Assembly (NCBI GenBank): GCA_963582255.1
Contig: CAUZRD010000006.1
Location: forward strand, 1-30,650
DNA: 30,650 nucleotides
Direction of reading: 5' to 3'
From: CAUZRD01 sp963582255
Lineage (GTDB): Bacteria; Pseudomonadota; Alphaproteobacteria; Rhizobiales; TMED25
Part shown: piece by piece, positions 6,031-14,477 of the stretch
Position numbering within the stretch: the first letter of the stretch is position 1
How the letters are laid out: every line of letters begins with the position of its first letter
Made by a program: the position numbers and the translations under genes
Notes under the pieces: model-generated
What the model was told of the DNA's origin: nothing
The model's database searches: none
Seen by the model: the letters and a program-made list of their open reading frames with translations, nothing else

Positions 6031-7057
6031 GGTAATTTCTAACGATGAGATAACAGTTTCAAACGATGAATTTGGCGTAATTGTCGCGGGTGAGGCTGAT
6101 GCAGGCCAGCGGGTTGATAAAACTATTTCCAGTTACGTCTCTGAATTGAGTCGCACGCGTATAAGTACCTTGATGAGACAAGGACATATCACCCGGTCAG
6201 GCGGGAGGATAGTGGCTCCTTCGGATAGAGTTAAACTAGGCGATAAATTTTTTATATTAATGCCTGAACTCGAGTCCGCCACGCCGTGCGGTCAGGACAT
6301 AGCGCTTACCATTTTGCATGAAGATGATGATGTTATCGTTATCGATAAACCGGCTGGATTAGTTGTCCATCCAGGTGCTGGAAACCCGGATGGCACGCTC
6401 GTTAATGCGCTGATCGCCCATTGCGGCGATACTTTGTCGGGCATTGGTGGCGTGAAACGTCCTGGTATTGTTCATCGTCTCGACAAAGATACTAGCGGCG
6501 TTATGGTGGTTGCTAAGAACGATCGCGCCCATATTGCTCTTTCACATCAGTTTGCCGACCATGGCAGAACCGGCAATTTGAGACGGTGCTATAGCGCCTT
6601 AGTCTGGGCGACAATGCCACGTGCAAAAGGAATAATTGATCAGTCAATTGGGCGACATCCATCAGACAGGACCCGTCAAGTTATTGTTAAACCAGGTCAG
6701 GGACGGTTCGCCATTACCCACTATGAGCTTGTTAAAAGTTTCGCGGTAGCAGGTGAAGAACCTCTGGCCTCGCTCGTAAAGTGCTGTCTTGAAACTGGCC
6801 GTACCCACCAGGTGCGGGTGCATTTGGCTTTTTCGGGAGCGCCGGTAATAGGTGATAAAACATATGGTGCCGGATTTCGTACCAAAGCGGGAAAGCTATC
6901 TGCAGGAGCTAAAACTGCTCTAGATCTTCTAGGGCGCCAAGCACTGCATGCCAGTGAATTAACGTTTGTACATCCCGTTCATGCAGATACTATGACCTTT
7001 TTATCACCATTGCCGACAGATTTTGCGAATATGGCCGTACAATTATCACAATTGTGA
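6029..7057 (+). CDS. rluD: RluA/RluD-family 23S rRNA pseudouridine synthase
   Basis: A 342-aa enzyme that isomerises uridines in large-subunit rRNA. An N-terminal S4-like RNA-binding domain (about 22-80, GQRVDKTISSYVSELSRTRI) precedes the catalytic domain. The signature HRLDKDTSG carries catalytic Asp152, and VIDKPAGLVVHPG and LETGRTHQVRVHL are typical of RluC/RluD proteins. Assignment to RluD rather than RluC rests on overall motif match and on its usual alphaproteobacterial position beside rpoH; a target-site test would decide. The start codon shares CATG with the divergent membrane-protein gene. No other in-frame ATG lies near the N-terminus of the S4 domain. Confidence 0.88.
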   Translation: MVISNDEITVSNDEFGVIVAGEADAGQRVDKTISSYVSELSRTRISTLMRQGHITRSGGRIVAPSDRVKLGDKFFILMPELESATPCGQDIALTILHEDDDVIVIDKPAGLVVHPGAGNPDGTLVNALIAHCGDTLSGIGGVKRPGIVHRLDKDTSGVMVVAKNDRAHIALSHQFADHGRTGNLRRCYSALVWATMPRAKGIIDQSIGRHPSDRTRQVIVKPGQGRFAITHYELVKSFAVAGEEPLASLVKCCLETGRTHQVRVHLAFSGAPVIGDKTYGAGFRTKAGKLSAGAKTALDLLGRQALHASELTFVHPVHADTMTFLSPLPTDFANMAVQLSQL

Positions 7058-7139
7058 ATTAGTATTCAAACTTGGATGGAGACTTCCTATATATAAAAGA
7101 CATCTGAGCTTAAGATTATAAAACAAGGGTATAGTTATC

Positions 7140-8012
7140 ATGGCACAAGCCGCAATTCCCTCCATTGGCGCTGACGGTGGATTGTCGCGTTATTTGTCGG
7201 AAATTCGCGGGTTTCCGATGTTGGAACCCTATGAGGAATACATGCTGGCCAAAAGCTGGTGTGAACATGGAGATCGTGAGGCTGCTCATAAACTTGTGAC
7301 TAGTCATCTGCGGCTGGTAGCCAAAATTGCAATGGGATATCGCGGGTATGGCCTACCAATTGGCGAAGTTATCTCCGAAGGTAATGTCGGGCTGATGCAG
7401 GCGGTTAAACGTTTTGAGCCCGAAAGGGGATTTCGTCTTGCTACCTATGCGATGTGGTGGATACGCGCCTCTATACAGGAATACGTTCTCCGTTCTTGGA
7501 GCTTGGTTAAGATGGGCACGACTGCCAGTCAGAAGAAGCTTTTTTTCAATCTGCGTAAGATCAAGGGGCAGATTCAGGCCCTTGAAGAGGGTGATTTACG
7601 CCCTGATCAGGTTAAGCACATAGCTACAAAGTTAGGGGTGCCGGAAGCAGATGTGATTTCCATGAATCGCCGTCTTTCAGGTGATTCCTCGCTTAATACT
7701 CCGCTTCGCGCTGACGCAGATGGTGAATGGCAGGATTGGCTTGTAGACGATGAGATTGACCAGGAGTCTCAGCTTGCTGATAGCGAGGAGCTGTCTCATC
7801 GTAGATCGATGTTGGTAAACGCGATGGAACAACTGAATGAGCGTGAGCGCAGAATATTCACCGCTAGAAGGTTGGACGAAGATACGCTTACTCTGGAAGT
7901 TCTCAGCCAGGAATTTGGCGTGAGCCGGGAGCGTGTCCGCCAGATTGAAGTTCGCGCTTTTGAAAAGGTTCAAGAAGCGGTGCGCTCTGAAGCGTTCTCA
8001 GCCCATCAGTAA
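7140..8012 (+). CDS. rpoH: RNA polymerase sigma factor RpoH (sigma-32)
   Basis: A 290-aa group-3 sigma factor that directs RNA polymerase to heat-shock promoters. Region 2 is clear: VTSHLRLVAKIAMGYRGYGL and FRLATYAMWWIRASIQEYVL for core binding and -10 recognition. The RpoH box QKKLFFNLRK at about 130-139 separates sigma-32 from housekeeping sigma factors. Region 4.2 has the helix-turn-helix EVLSQEFGVSRERVRQIEVR near the C-terminus. AAGGG precedes ATG 7140 by about 11 nt. It follows the pseudouridine synthase by 82 nt. The gap has AT-rich sequence around 7090-7100, but I could not place a promoter with confidence. Confidence 0.96.
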   Translation: MAQAAIPSIGADGGLSRYLSEIRGFPMLEPYEEYMLAKSWCEHGDREAAHKLVTSHLRLVAKIAMGYRGYGLPIGEVISEGNVGLMQAVKRFEPERGFRLATYAMWWIRASIQEYVLRSWSLVKMGTTASQKKLFFNLRKIKGQIQALEEGDLRPDQVKHIATKLGVPEADVISMNRRLSGDSSLNTPLRADADGEWQDWLVDDEIDQESQLADSEELSHRRSMLVNAMEQLNERERRIFTARRLDEDTLTLEVLSQEFGVSRERVRQIEVRAFEKVQEAVRSEAFSAHQ

Positions 8013-8087
8013 GTTTTGGCTTAATCTATAGTGGTTGCCGGATACTCCTAGAGCTATCCTGTTAGGGGGATATCACCCGGCGCTTGT

Positions 8088-9362
8088 CTATCGCTGAGTT
8101 GCCTGGTGATGCAATCTGCTGGAGCGTGCTCGTAGGATGAAGAAAAATATGATGATCGCAGAAACATAGAAGCTGGCGGCCAAGATTTGAGACTCGATGT
8201 CGATGCCATTATCGATCAGAATTCCCACGGCGCCGGGAGAAATTGATGTTGAGGCAACCATTCCTGATACAGCCAACGACCGAATTGCTCCTAGGTGAAG
8301 AGTGCCGTATAGCTCCGCCCACATCGCGCTCACCAGAGTTGCTGAAAGGCCGTCGCTGGCGCCAGCGAGAATCATGAATAGAGCGACCATGGTGATAGTG
8401 TTGGCAAAGCATAGCACGACTAGCCCGATGGCAAGCGGAACCAGATAGACGGAAAGTAGTTGCACTGCACCCCAACGATCGATTGCCCATCCGGCAGCAA
8501 GTGATGCAAACAAAGAACTCACGGCATAAAGTGGAAAGACCGCGGCATAATCGATGATAGTCAACGACTTGACTGACATCACATACGATGCATGAAAAAA
8601 CACGCCCGTCAGAATAAATGGGGGCGCAATAACGCCTATCAGTAGAGCGTAAAACAAGGGGTCGCGGATCACCTCGGCTCGAGTCCAGTCACGTACAGAA
8701 ACCCCACTGTGATCTGAGCATAAGCAATTTTGTGTATATACATTGGTATTGGGCGGCCGAGAAAGTGCCCACATGCAGTAAGGTGTCACAATAAATAAGG
8801 TTGCTAGTGCCGCTGCAATCCAGCTTCCGCGCCAGCCAAGAAGGGCGATAAGAGCAACAAAAATGCCGGGTATGACGGCGCCGCTGGTTGCCCTACCAAG
8901 TCCGGTTATAGCCAGTGCACGTCCTCGATGGGAAGAATACCAGCGCGCCATAGCCGTTGTTGCGATGTGACCCGGCATAGCCTGGCCGAATAGGCGTAAG
9001 GCAAATAACGTGACAAATAACATGAAAGCTGAATTTACCTGCGACATGACTAAAGATGCAGCCGCGAGAGCACCAAGAACTAGACCTGCAATAATATGCG
9101 TGGCGATAACATCGGCTGTGCGTCCAATCCAAATCATTGCCGCCGCGCTAAGCAAAGTTGCAGCTGTATAGATCCCGCCAAATTCACCGTGGGATAGATA
9201 GAGCTCTGTCCGGAGATCATTGGCGAACAGAGCGATGAAGAAGGTTTGGCCAAGGCTTGATGTAAATGTCAGCAGAAAGCCGGCGGCGAACCAGCGAAGA
9301 TTGGAGACGAAGAAGTTATTACTTAAGTATGCCAAACGCCTGTATCTGTGTTCGCAATCCAT
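8088..9362 (-). CDS. MFS transporter
   Basis: A 424-aa integral membrane protein with about twelve hydrophobic helices, the major facilitator layout. The loop after helix 2 carries WIGRTADVIATH, a degenerate form of the MFS GxxxDR motif, and the second half repeats it as AGWAIDRWGAVQLL. The substrate is unknown. A longer reading from GTG 9419 is possible but that codon is the first codon of a perfect hairpin right after the purA stop. ATG 9362 gives a normal N-terminus (MDCEHRYRRLAYL, then helix 1). Neither start has a good ribosome binding site. It lies downstream of purA on the same strand and may be read through from it. Confidence 0.82.
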   Translation of the reverse strand: MDCEHRYRRLAYLSNNFFVSNLRWFAAGFLLTFTSSLGQTFFIALFANDLRTELYLSHGEFGGIYTAATLLSAAAMIWIGRTADVIATHIIAGLVLGALAAASLVMSQVNSAFMLFVTLFALRLFGQAMPGHIATTAMARWYSSHRGRALAITGLGRATSGAVIPGIFVALIALLGWRGSWIAAALATLFIVTPYCMWALSRPPNTNVYTQNCLCSDHSGVSVRDWTRAEVIRDPLFYALLIGVIAPPFILTGVFFHASYVMSVKSLTIIDYAAVFPLYAVSSLFASLAAGWAIDRWGAVQLLSVYLVPLAIGLVVLCFANTITMVALFMILAGASDGLSATLVSAMWAELYGTLHLGAIRSLAVSGMVASTSISPGAVGILIDNGIDIESQILAASFYVSAIIIFFFILRARSSRLHHQATQR

Positions 9363-9398
9363 AAGACCAAGCCGAAAGATCAAAAGGAAAGTGCTTAT

Positions 9399-9419
9399 GT
9401 GGCACCGGTACGGTGCCAC
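9399..9419 (-). repeat. Perfect 9-bp hairpin directly after the purA stop
   Basis: GTGGCACCG and CGGTGCCAC pair perfectly around a 3-nt loop, starting 2 nt after the purA TAG. The stem is GC-rich and very stable. In the purA transcript it is followed by ATAAGCACTTTCC rather than a clean U-run, so it may be a weak terminator or a 3'-protecting hairpin. Confidence 0.6.
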
Positions 9420-9421
9420 GT

Positions 9422-10714
9422 CTAGTCTTCAAATGGGTCTCGCACTAAAATCGTGTGATCCCGCTCTGGGCTAGTTGACAAGAGGGTAACGGGCACCTCG
9501 ATCAACTCTTCGATGTGGCGAATATATTTGACTGCTTGGGCTGGAAGTTCAGCCCATGTGAGTGCGCCGGCAGTAGATGTGCTCCATCCCTCCAGCGTTT
9601 CATAGATTGGCTCAACCCTCATCTGCGCGCCCTGGGCTGCGGGAAGGTGATCAAACATTTCTCCATCAAGTCGGTATCCAGTGCATACTTTCAGTTCGCT
9701 GAACCCGTCAAGAACATCAAGTTTGGTCAGCGCGATGCCGGTAATACCGCTGACCTTAACGGTCTGACGAACAAGCACTGCATCAAACCATCCACACCGA
9801 CGTGAACGCCCGGTGACCGTACCAAATTCATGACCTCGTACACCAAGACGCTGGCCTACCTCATCATGAAGTTCGGTTGGAAACGGACCGGATCCGACGC
9901 GCGTCGTGTAGGCTTTGGTGATACCAAGAACATAAGAAAGAGCCGCGGGGCCTATACCAGAGCCTGTTGCAGCCTGAGCTGCGACCGTGTTTGATGATGT
10001 GACGAAAGGATAGGTACCGTGATCTATATCAAGCAGTGCGCCTTGCGCTCCTTCAAATAGGATTCTCTTGCCCTGCCGACGCAGCTTATCCATAAGCGCC
10101 CAGGTAGTATCCATGTAGGGTAGAACTTGATCGCGGATGTTGGCCAGTTGGTCATAGAGTTCATCTATGGCTACTTCTGCCTCTTCCAGCCCACGGCGCA
10201 GCGCGTTATGGTGAGTGAGAATACGCTCAAGCTTAGGCTTTAGGGTATGAAGATTTTGTAGGTCCATCACTCGTATTGCCCGTCGGCCTACCTTGTCCTC
10301 ATATGCTGGACCAATTCCACGTCGGGTTGTGCCGATTTTGTTCTCGCCAGCGGCCGACTCTCGCAAAGCATCAAGTTCGCGGTGGAGGGGAAGGATTAAG
10401 GTAGCATTTTCAGCAATTCGTAACCTGTCGCGATTTATCTCCACTCCTGCCGATCTTAGCTTTTCGATTTCGTCCGCTAGCGCCCAGGGATCTATCACTA
10501 CGCCATTGCCGATAATTGACAGTTTACCTCCACGCACAATACCCGATGGCAGTAGCGATAATTTATAGGTGATACCGTCTACTACTAATGTGTGACCGGC
10601 GTTGTGGCCGCCCTGAAAACGGACGACTACATCGGCGCGTTCAGACAACCAATCTACAATTTTACCCTTACCTTCGTCGCCCCACTGCGAGCCAACGACC
10701 ACCACATTGGCCAT
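9422..10714 (-). CDS. purA: Adenylosuccinate synthetase PurA
   Basis: A 430-aa cytoplasmic enzyme that joins IMP and aspartate using GTP to give adenylosuccinate, the first committed step to AMP. GSQWGDEGKGK near the N-terminus is the P-loop-like motif with the catalytic Asp. GGHNAGHT carries the catalytic His. GRRAIRVMDL and TGSGIGPAALSYVLGITKAYTTRVG-type segments match the family along the chain. Two adjacent ATGs follow GGAG; the second (10714) gives MANVVVVGSQ and 7-nt spacing, so it is preferred. A longer frame to 10783 lacks support. More than 400 nt upstream is gene-free, so it probably has its own promoter. Confidence 0.96.
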   Translation of the reverse strand: MANVVVVGSQWGDEGKGKIVDWLSERADVVVRFQGGHNAGHTLVVDGITYKLSLLPSGIVRGGKLSIIGNGVVIDPWALADEIEKLRSAGVEINRDRLRIAENATLILPLHRELDALRESAAGENKIGTTRRGIGPAYEDKVGRRAIRVMDLQNLHTLKPKLERILTHHNALRRGLEEAEVAIDELYDQLANIRDQVLPYMDTTWALMDKLRRQGKRILFEGAQGALLDIDHGTYPFVTSSNTVAAQAATGSGIGPAALSYVLGITKAYTTRVGSGPFPTELHDEVGQRLGVRGHEFGTVTGRSRRCGWFDAVLVRQTVKVSGITGIALTKLDVLDGFSELKVCTGYRLDGEMFDHLPAAQGAQMRVEPIYETLEGWSTSTAGALTWAELPAQAVKYIRHIEELIEVPVTLLSTSPERDHTILVRDPFED

Positions 10715-11145
10715 CATGTATCTCCGAGAAATTTGCCCGACAAAAAGTCTTGGTTCGTAACCGTCGGGGGACATCTTGTCCATGTTAATAAATGTTTTTG
10801 TCTCACTTCAAAATCTCTGGGGGCTCCTGTTGGCTAAAATCGTTGTATTGATGAGATGTTGATTGGAGCGCAAGTATTTGTCGATCTGCTGCTATTGAGA
10901 ACTGCGTCACATGCCTGTCGGTTGGTTGTTTGGGGGTGGATAATGTGCGCGAGGTCGCGTCCGGTAGGCTCAATTTATAACGGAAATTACCTTTTAGGTG
11001 GAAAACTTGAATTTACCTGGGGGTCAAATTAACTCTGCTTTGCGGTCAATAATGTAACCCAGATTAAACACTTGTGCCTACGCAAACTTAATCTGCATCT
11101 CACGTGTTATATCGGACGTGCTTGTGCAGGTCAGACTTTTCTCAA
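10715..11145. other. Gene-free region between serA and purA
   Basis: No supported gene in 431 nt. For purA it must hold promoter and leader, but I found no strong -35/-10 pair. Small structures are present. A near-perfect hairpin at 11115-11132 (GACCTGC, ACAA, GCACGTC on the minus strand, one mismatch) lies just after serA and may end its transcript. ACCTTTTAGGT near 10990 is an 11-nt palindrome. Confidence 0.45.
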
Positions 11146-12732
11146 CTAGAATGAAAGCGGTTTTACCTGAACCACATTGGGTAATTCCATAAGCTGTTTC
11201 AGGATTGGTGGTTTGATCGGTTCGTCGATGGCAAGAAGAGCAATTGCGTCGCCTCCAGAATGTTCGCGGCCAAGATGGAAGGTTGCTATATTTACTCCAG
11301 CCTGCCCAAGGGTTGTACCCAACGCACCGACGAAACCTGACTGATCCTGATTGCTTATATAAAGCATGTGGCGCGCAAATTTTGCTTCCATATCGATGCC
11401 TTTTATTTGGATGATACGTGGCTGTCCGTCTGAAAATACGGCTCCGGCAACCGAGCGTTCCATGCGTTCGGTCTTAATCGTTAGACGAATATAAGACCCA
11501 TAGATGCCATGACTGTCATGCCTACTTTCTTCCACGTTGATGCCTCGCTCGCGCACAATTTCTGGGGCTGAAACCATATTCACATCCTGGAGAACTGGGC
11601 GAAGCATGCCGGTAATGGCAGCTGCTGTCAGTGCGCGCGTATTCTTGTAGGCAACGTCGCCAGCATACTCTATTTTGAGAGCTAGAATGCCGGTTTCTGT
11701 CAATTGTCCAGCAAATGATCCTAGCTGTTCTGCGAGTTGAACGAATGGCTGAATTCTCGGAGCTTCTTCCGGTGATACCGATGGGAAGTTGATCGCGTTG
11801 CTGACCGCGCCGGTAAGTAGATATTCGCTCATTTGATCTGCAATCTGCAGGGCAACGTTCTCTTGGGCTTCAGTGGTTGAGGCTCCAAGATGCGGTGTGC
11901 AGATCATATTTGGTGCATCGAATAGTACCGAATCCCAGGCCGGTTCATCTGTAAACACATCAAATGCCGCACCGGCTACCCGGCCTTCAATCAGAGCCTG
12001 TTTCAATGCGTTCTCGTTGACCAACCCACCACGAGCGCAATTAATGATCCTCACTTCGGGACGCATAGCCGCTATTGAGCTCTGATCTATAATGTTGTGT
12101 GTTTTGTCGGTTAGAGGTGTGTGGAGAGTGATAAAATCTGCCAGGGCGAATAATTCTAGAAGGTCGGATTTCCTAACGCCTAATTCAATCGCTTTATCAT
12201 CGCTTAAAAAAGGATCATAAGCGATAACCTTCATCTTTAAGCCGAGGGCTCGCTCAGCAACGATCGATCCAATATTTCCGCATCCGATTATACCGAGTGT
12301 CTTGCCGGTGATCTCGACACCCATGAATTTACTTTTCTCCCACTTGCCAGCGCGGGTCGAGGCATCGGCTTCTGGAAGTTGACGGGCTAGCGCCATCATC
12401 ATCGCAATCGCATGCTCGGCAGTTGTGATGGAATTTCCAAATGGCGTGTTCATAACAATTACGCCTCTGGCCGAAGATGCTGGAATGTCAATATTATCGA
12501 CACCAATACCTGCGCGTCCTATCACTTTTAGTTTTTTTGCCCGGCTTAGCATCTTGTCGGTAACTTTTGTCGTAGATCGCACGGCGAGGCCGTCATAGGC
12601 GCAGATTGCATTGGCCAGCGCGGTTTTATCCTTTCCAAGTTTTGGCTGGTAGTCGACGTCAATACCGAGGTTGGTAAATCGCGCTATTGCTGCTTTGCTT
12701 AAGCTATCGGAAATCAGAACTCGAGGCGCCAT
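11146..12732 (-). CDS. serA: D-3-phosphoglycerate dehydrogenase SerA
   Basis: A 528-aa enzyme that oxidises 3-phosphoglycerate to 3-phosphohydroxypyruvate with NAD, opening serine synthesis. The long form is seen: substrate and Rossmann domains (GRAGIGVDNIDIPAS, GIIGCGNIGSIVAE, INCARGGLVNE and the catalytic-His motif TPHLGASTTEAQ), then an intervening domain and a C-terminal ACT domain (ATFHLGREHSGGDAIALL). The ACT domain usually means feedback control by serine, although alphaproteobacterial long forms are not all serine-sensitive. ATG 12732 follows AAGGAG. It lies 51 nt after serC on the same strand, so the two form a serC-serA unit. Confidence 0.96.
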   Translation of the reverse strand: MAPRVLISDSLSKAAIARFTNLGIDVDYQPKLGKDKTALANAICAYDGLAVRSTTKVTDKMLSRAKKLKVIGRAGIGVDNIDIPASSARGVIVMNTPFGNSITTAEHAIAMMMALARQLPEADASTRAGKWEKSKFMGVEITGKTLGIIGCGNIGSIVAERALGLKMKVIAYDPFLSDDKAIELGVRKSDLLELFALADFITLHTPLTDKTHNIIDQSSIAAMRPEVRIINCARGGLVNENALKQALIEGRVAGAAFDVFTDEPAWDSVLFDAPNMICTPHLGASTTEAQENVALQIADQMSEYLLTGAVSNAINFPSVSPEEAPRIQPFVQLAEQLGSFAGQLTETGILALKIEYAGDVAYKNTRALTAAAITGMLRPVLQDVNMVSAPEIVRERGINVEESRHDSHGIYGSYIRLTIKTERMERSVAGAVFSDGQPRIIQIKGIDMEAKFARHMLYISNQDQSGFVGALGTTLGQAGVNIATFHLGREHSGGDAIALLAIDEPIKPPILKQLMELPNVVQVKPLSF

Positions 12733-12783
12733 TTGTAAGGCTCCTTATGTTTTTGGGTAAATGCCGCTAGTGTTCAATTAGAA

Positions 12784-13959
12784 TTAGGTTTCGTCGAAAA
12801 TCTGCGTGAGTGCTACTGGATACGCCCAGTCGATCCAGGAGGTAAGGGCTTTGAGATCGTCACTTTCGACCGTCGATCCACACCAGATACGCAATCCCGG
12901 AGGAGCATCACGGTACGCTCCGATATCATAGGCAACGCCTTCGCTTTCAAGTATTGAGACTATCGATTTGGCAAAGATAGATTGCCGCGCATCGTCAAGA
13001 GATCCAATTTCTGGCGCGCTGAAGCGAAGGCATACCGAGGTATTTGAGCGTAATCGTGGATCATCAGAAAGGAAATTTATCCAGGGGGTTCTGCTAACCC
13101 ACTCGCAAATTACTCCGGCATTGGCGTTGGCGCGTGCCATAAGACCGGCTAGCCCTCCGGAGGCCTCTGCCCAGTCGAGCGCTGAATGGTAGTCGGAGAT
13201 GCATAGCATGGACGGCGTATTTATGGTTGATCCAGAAAAGATTGCTTCGTCAAGCTTGCCATCCTTGACCAGTCGAAAAACCTTAGGAAGTGGCCAAGCC
13301 GGCGTATGGGTTTCAAGACGTTCAACCGCTCGCGGGGAAAGAATCAGCATGCCATGCTGAGCCTCACCACCCAGAACTTTTTGCCAAGAGAAAGTAACGG
13401 CATCAAGCTTGTCCCAGTCAAGGTCTTGGGCAAATACCGCTGATGTTGCGTCGCACAAAGTCAGCCCTTCCCGATGGGGTGATATCCAATCTGCATCGGG
13501 AACCCTTACGCCAGATGTAGTTCCATTCCAAACAAACACGCAATCGCGGTTAGGGTTACTCGCAGCAAGATCTGGAAGCTTTCCATATTCGGCATTCATC
13601 ACCCGAATATCCGGAATTTTGAGTTGCATTACAGCATCGCTCACCCAGCCGGAGCCAAATGATTCCCATGATAGAATATCAACGCCGCGTGGGCCAAGAA
13701 GAGACCACATAGCCATCTCAAATGCGCCGGTATCTGATGCTGGTACAATGCCAATGCGATAGTCATCCGGAATTGCAAGTAACTCACGCGTGCGATTAAT
13801 CGCGCGCGCAATTTCTGCCTTTGCCCCCTTTGCCCGGTGCGACCGGCCAAGATGGGTTGTGTCGAGTAAGTGGAGTGACCAACCGGGGTGCTTGGTGCAT
13901 GGTCCCGATGAAAACATCGGGGAGCCTGGCCGTATGGCTGGCTGGAGAGTTTTTATCAT
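12784..13959 (-). CDS. serC: Phosphoserine aminotransferase SerC
   Basis: A 391-aa PLP enzyme that transfers the amino group from glutamate to 3-phosphohydroxypyruvate, giving phosphoserine. SWQKVLGGEAQHGML holds the lysine that binds PLP, and SSGPCTKHPGWSL near the N-terminus and GSTINTPSMLCISDY are characteristic. The sequence matches the longer type found in alphaproteobacteria and some archaea rather than the E. coli type. ATG 13959 lies 4 nt after the base of a hairpin that contains the ribosome binding site, so translation is probably controlled by the leader RNA. serA follows after 51 nt. Confidence 0.94.
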   Translation of the reverse strand: MIKTLQPAIRPGSPMFSSGPCTKHPGWSLHLLDTTHLGRSHRAKGAKAEIARAINRTRELLAIPDDYRIGIVPASDTGAFEMAMWSLLGPRGVDILSWESFGSGWVSDAVMQLKIPDIRVMNAEYGKLPDLAASNPNRDCVFVWNGTTSGVRVPDADWISPHREGLTLCDATSAVFAQDLDWDKLDAVTFSWQKVLGGEAQHGMLILSPRAVERLETHTPAWPLPKVFRLVKDGKLDEAIFSGSTINTPSMLCISDYHSALDWAEASGGLAGLMARANANAGVICEWVSRTPWINFLSDDPRLRSNTSVCLRFSAPEIGSLDDARQSIFAKSIVSILESEGVAYDIGAYRDAPPGLRIWCGSTVESDDLKALTSWIDWAYPVALTQIFDET

Positions 13960-13963
13960 CTAT

Positions 13964-14026
13964 CTATCCTCTCAGATAGTCGCCCCTCGTTGGGGAGGGG
14001 TGTCCCATCGTCGCTGATAGCTGAGA
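13964..14026 (-). promoter_or_regulatory. serC-type leader RNA element
   Basis: The serC 5' leader (minus strand) holds a strong hairpin CCCCTC/GAGGGG with a 6-nt loop and a final hairpin CTATC/GATAG (13979-13964). The loop of that hairpin, TGAGAG, together with the next G and A forms the ribosome binding site GAGAGGA. Upstream TCTCAG (14026-14021) is complementary to CTGAGA in that loop, so a pseudoknot or an alternative stem is possible. The serC RNA motif known from alphaproteobacteria lies upstream of serC-serA operons and its last stem overlaps the ribosome binding site, which fits. The ligand or signal is not known to me. Confidence 0.7.
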
Positions 14027-14477
14027 AATCAGAACACTGCAAGACATAGTTATCATGAACATATTCATCCGCGATGACGAGGGAATTTAAGCAGTTAGTG
14101 CATAGAAAGGAGTTCGCCTGAGGCAGTTTATTCTGAAGGAAGAGATCAATGAAATTTTTTCGGAAACCTACACTGCTTTTATGAGTAGCTATATAAGCTT
14201 ATGCGCCTCGGAGAAGTGGTCGAGGTGGTATCACCGATACTGATGCGGATTGTAGTTGATGTAACTTTACTAAAATTGAATTGTTATAGTAAAATGTCAA
14301 ACTCGACATCTAGAAAAACTGAGAGGAATTTCCAGTAGCCTAATCGTATACTTTTACTCTAAGACTTTATTGCTAAAATACTTCTGTTCGTCGAATGTAT
14401 TGGCATATTAAACAATATTTACTCTCAAGAGTTAAGAATTCCCAGCCCGTGATCATACAATTTACGAAAGCGATGGA
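14027..14477. other. Gene-free divergent region between serC leader and EamA gene
   Basis: About 450 AT-rich nucleotides with no supported gene. It must contain the promoters for serC-serA (minus) and the EamA gene (plus). Symmetric sites seen: GTATC/GATAC separated by ACC at about 14229-14241, and TTTACTA/TAGTAAA at 14266-14293 with a 14-nt loop. No clear -35/-10 pair was assigned. Confidence 0.45.
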
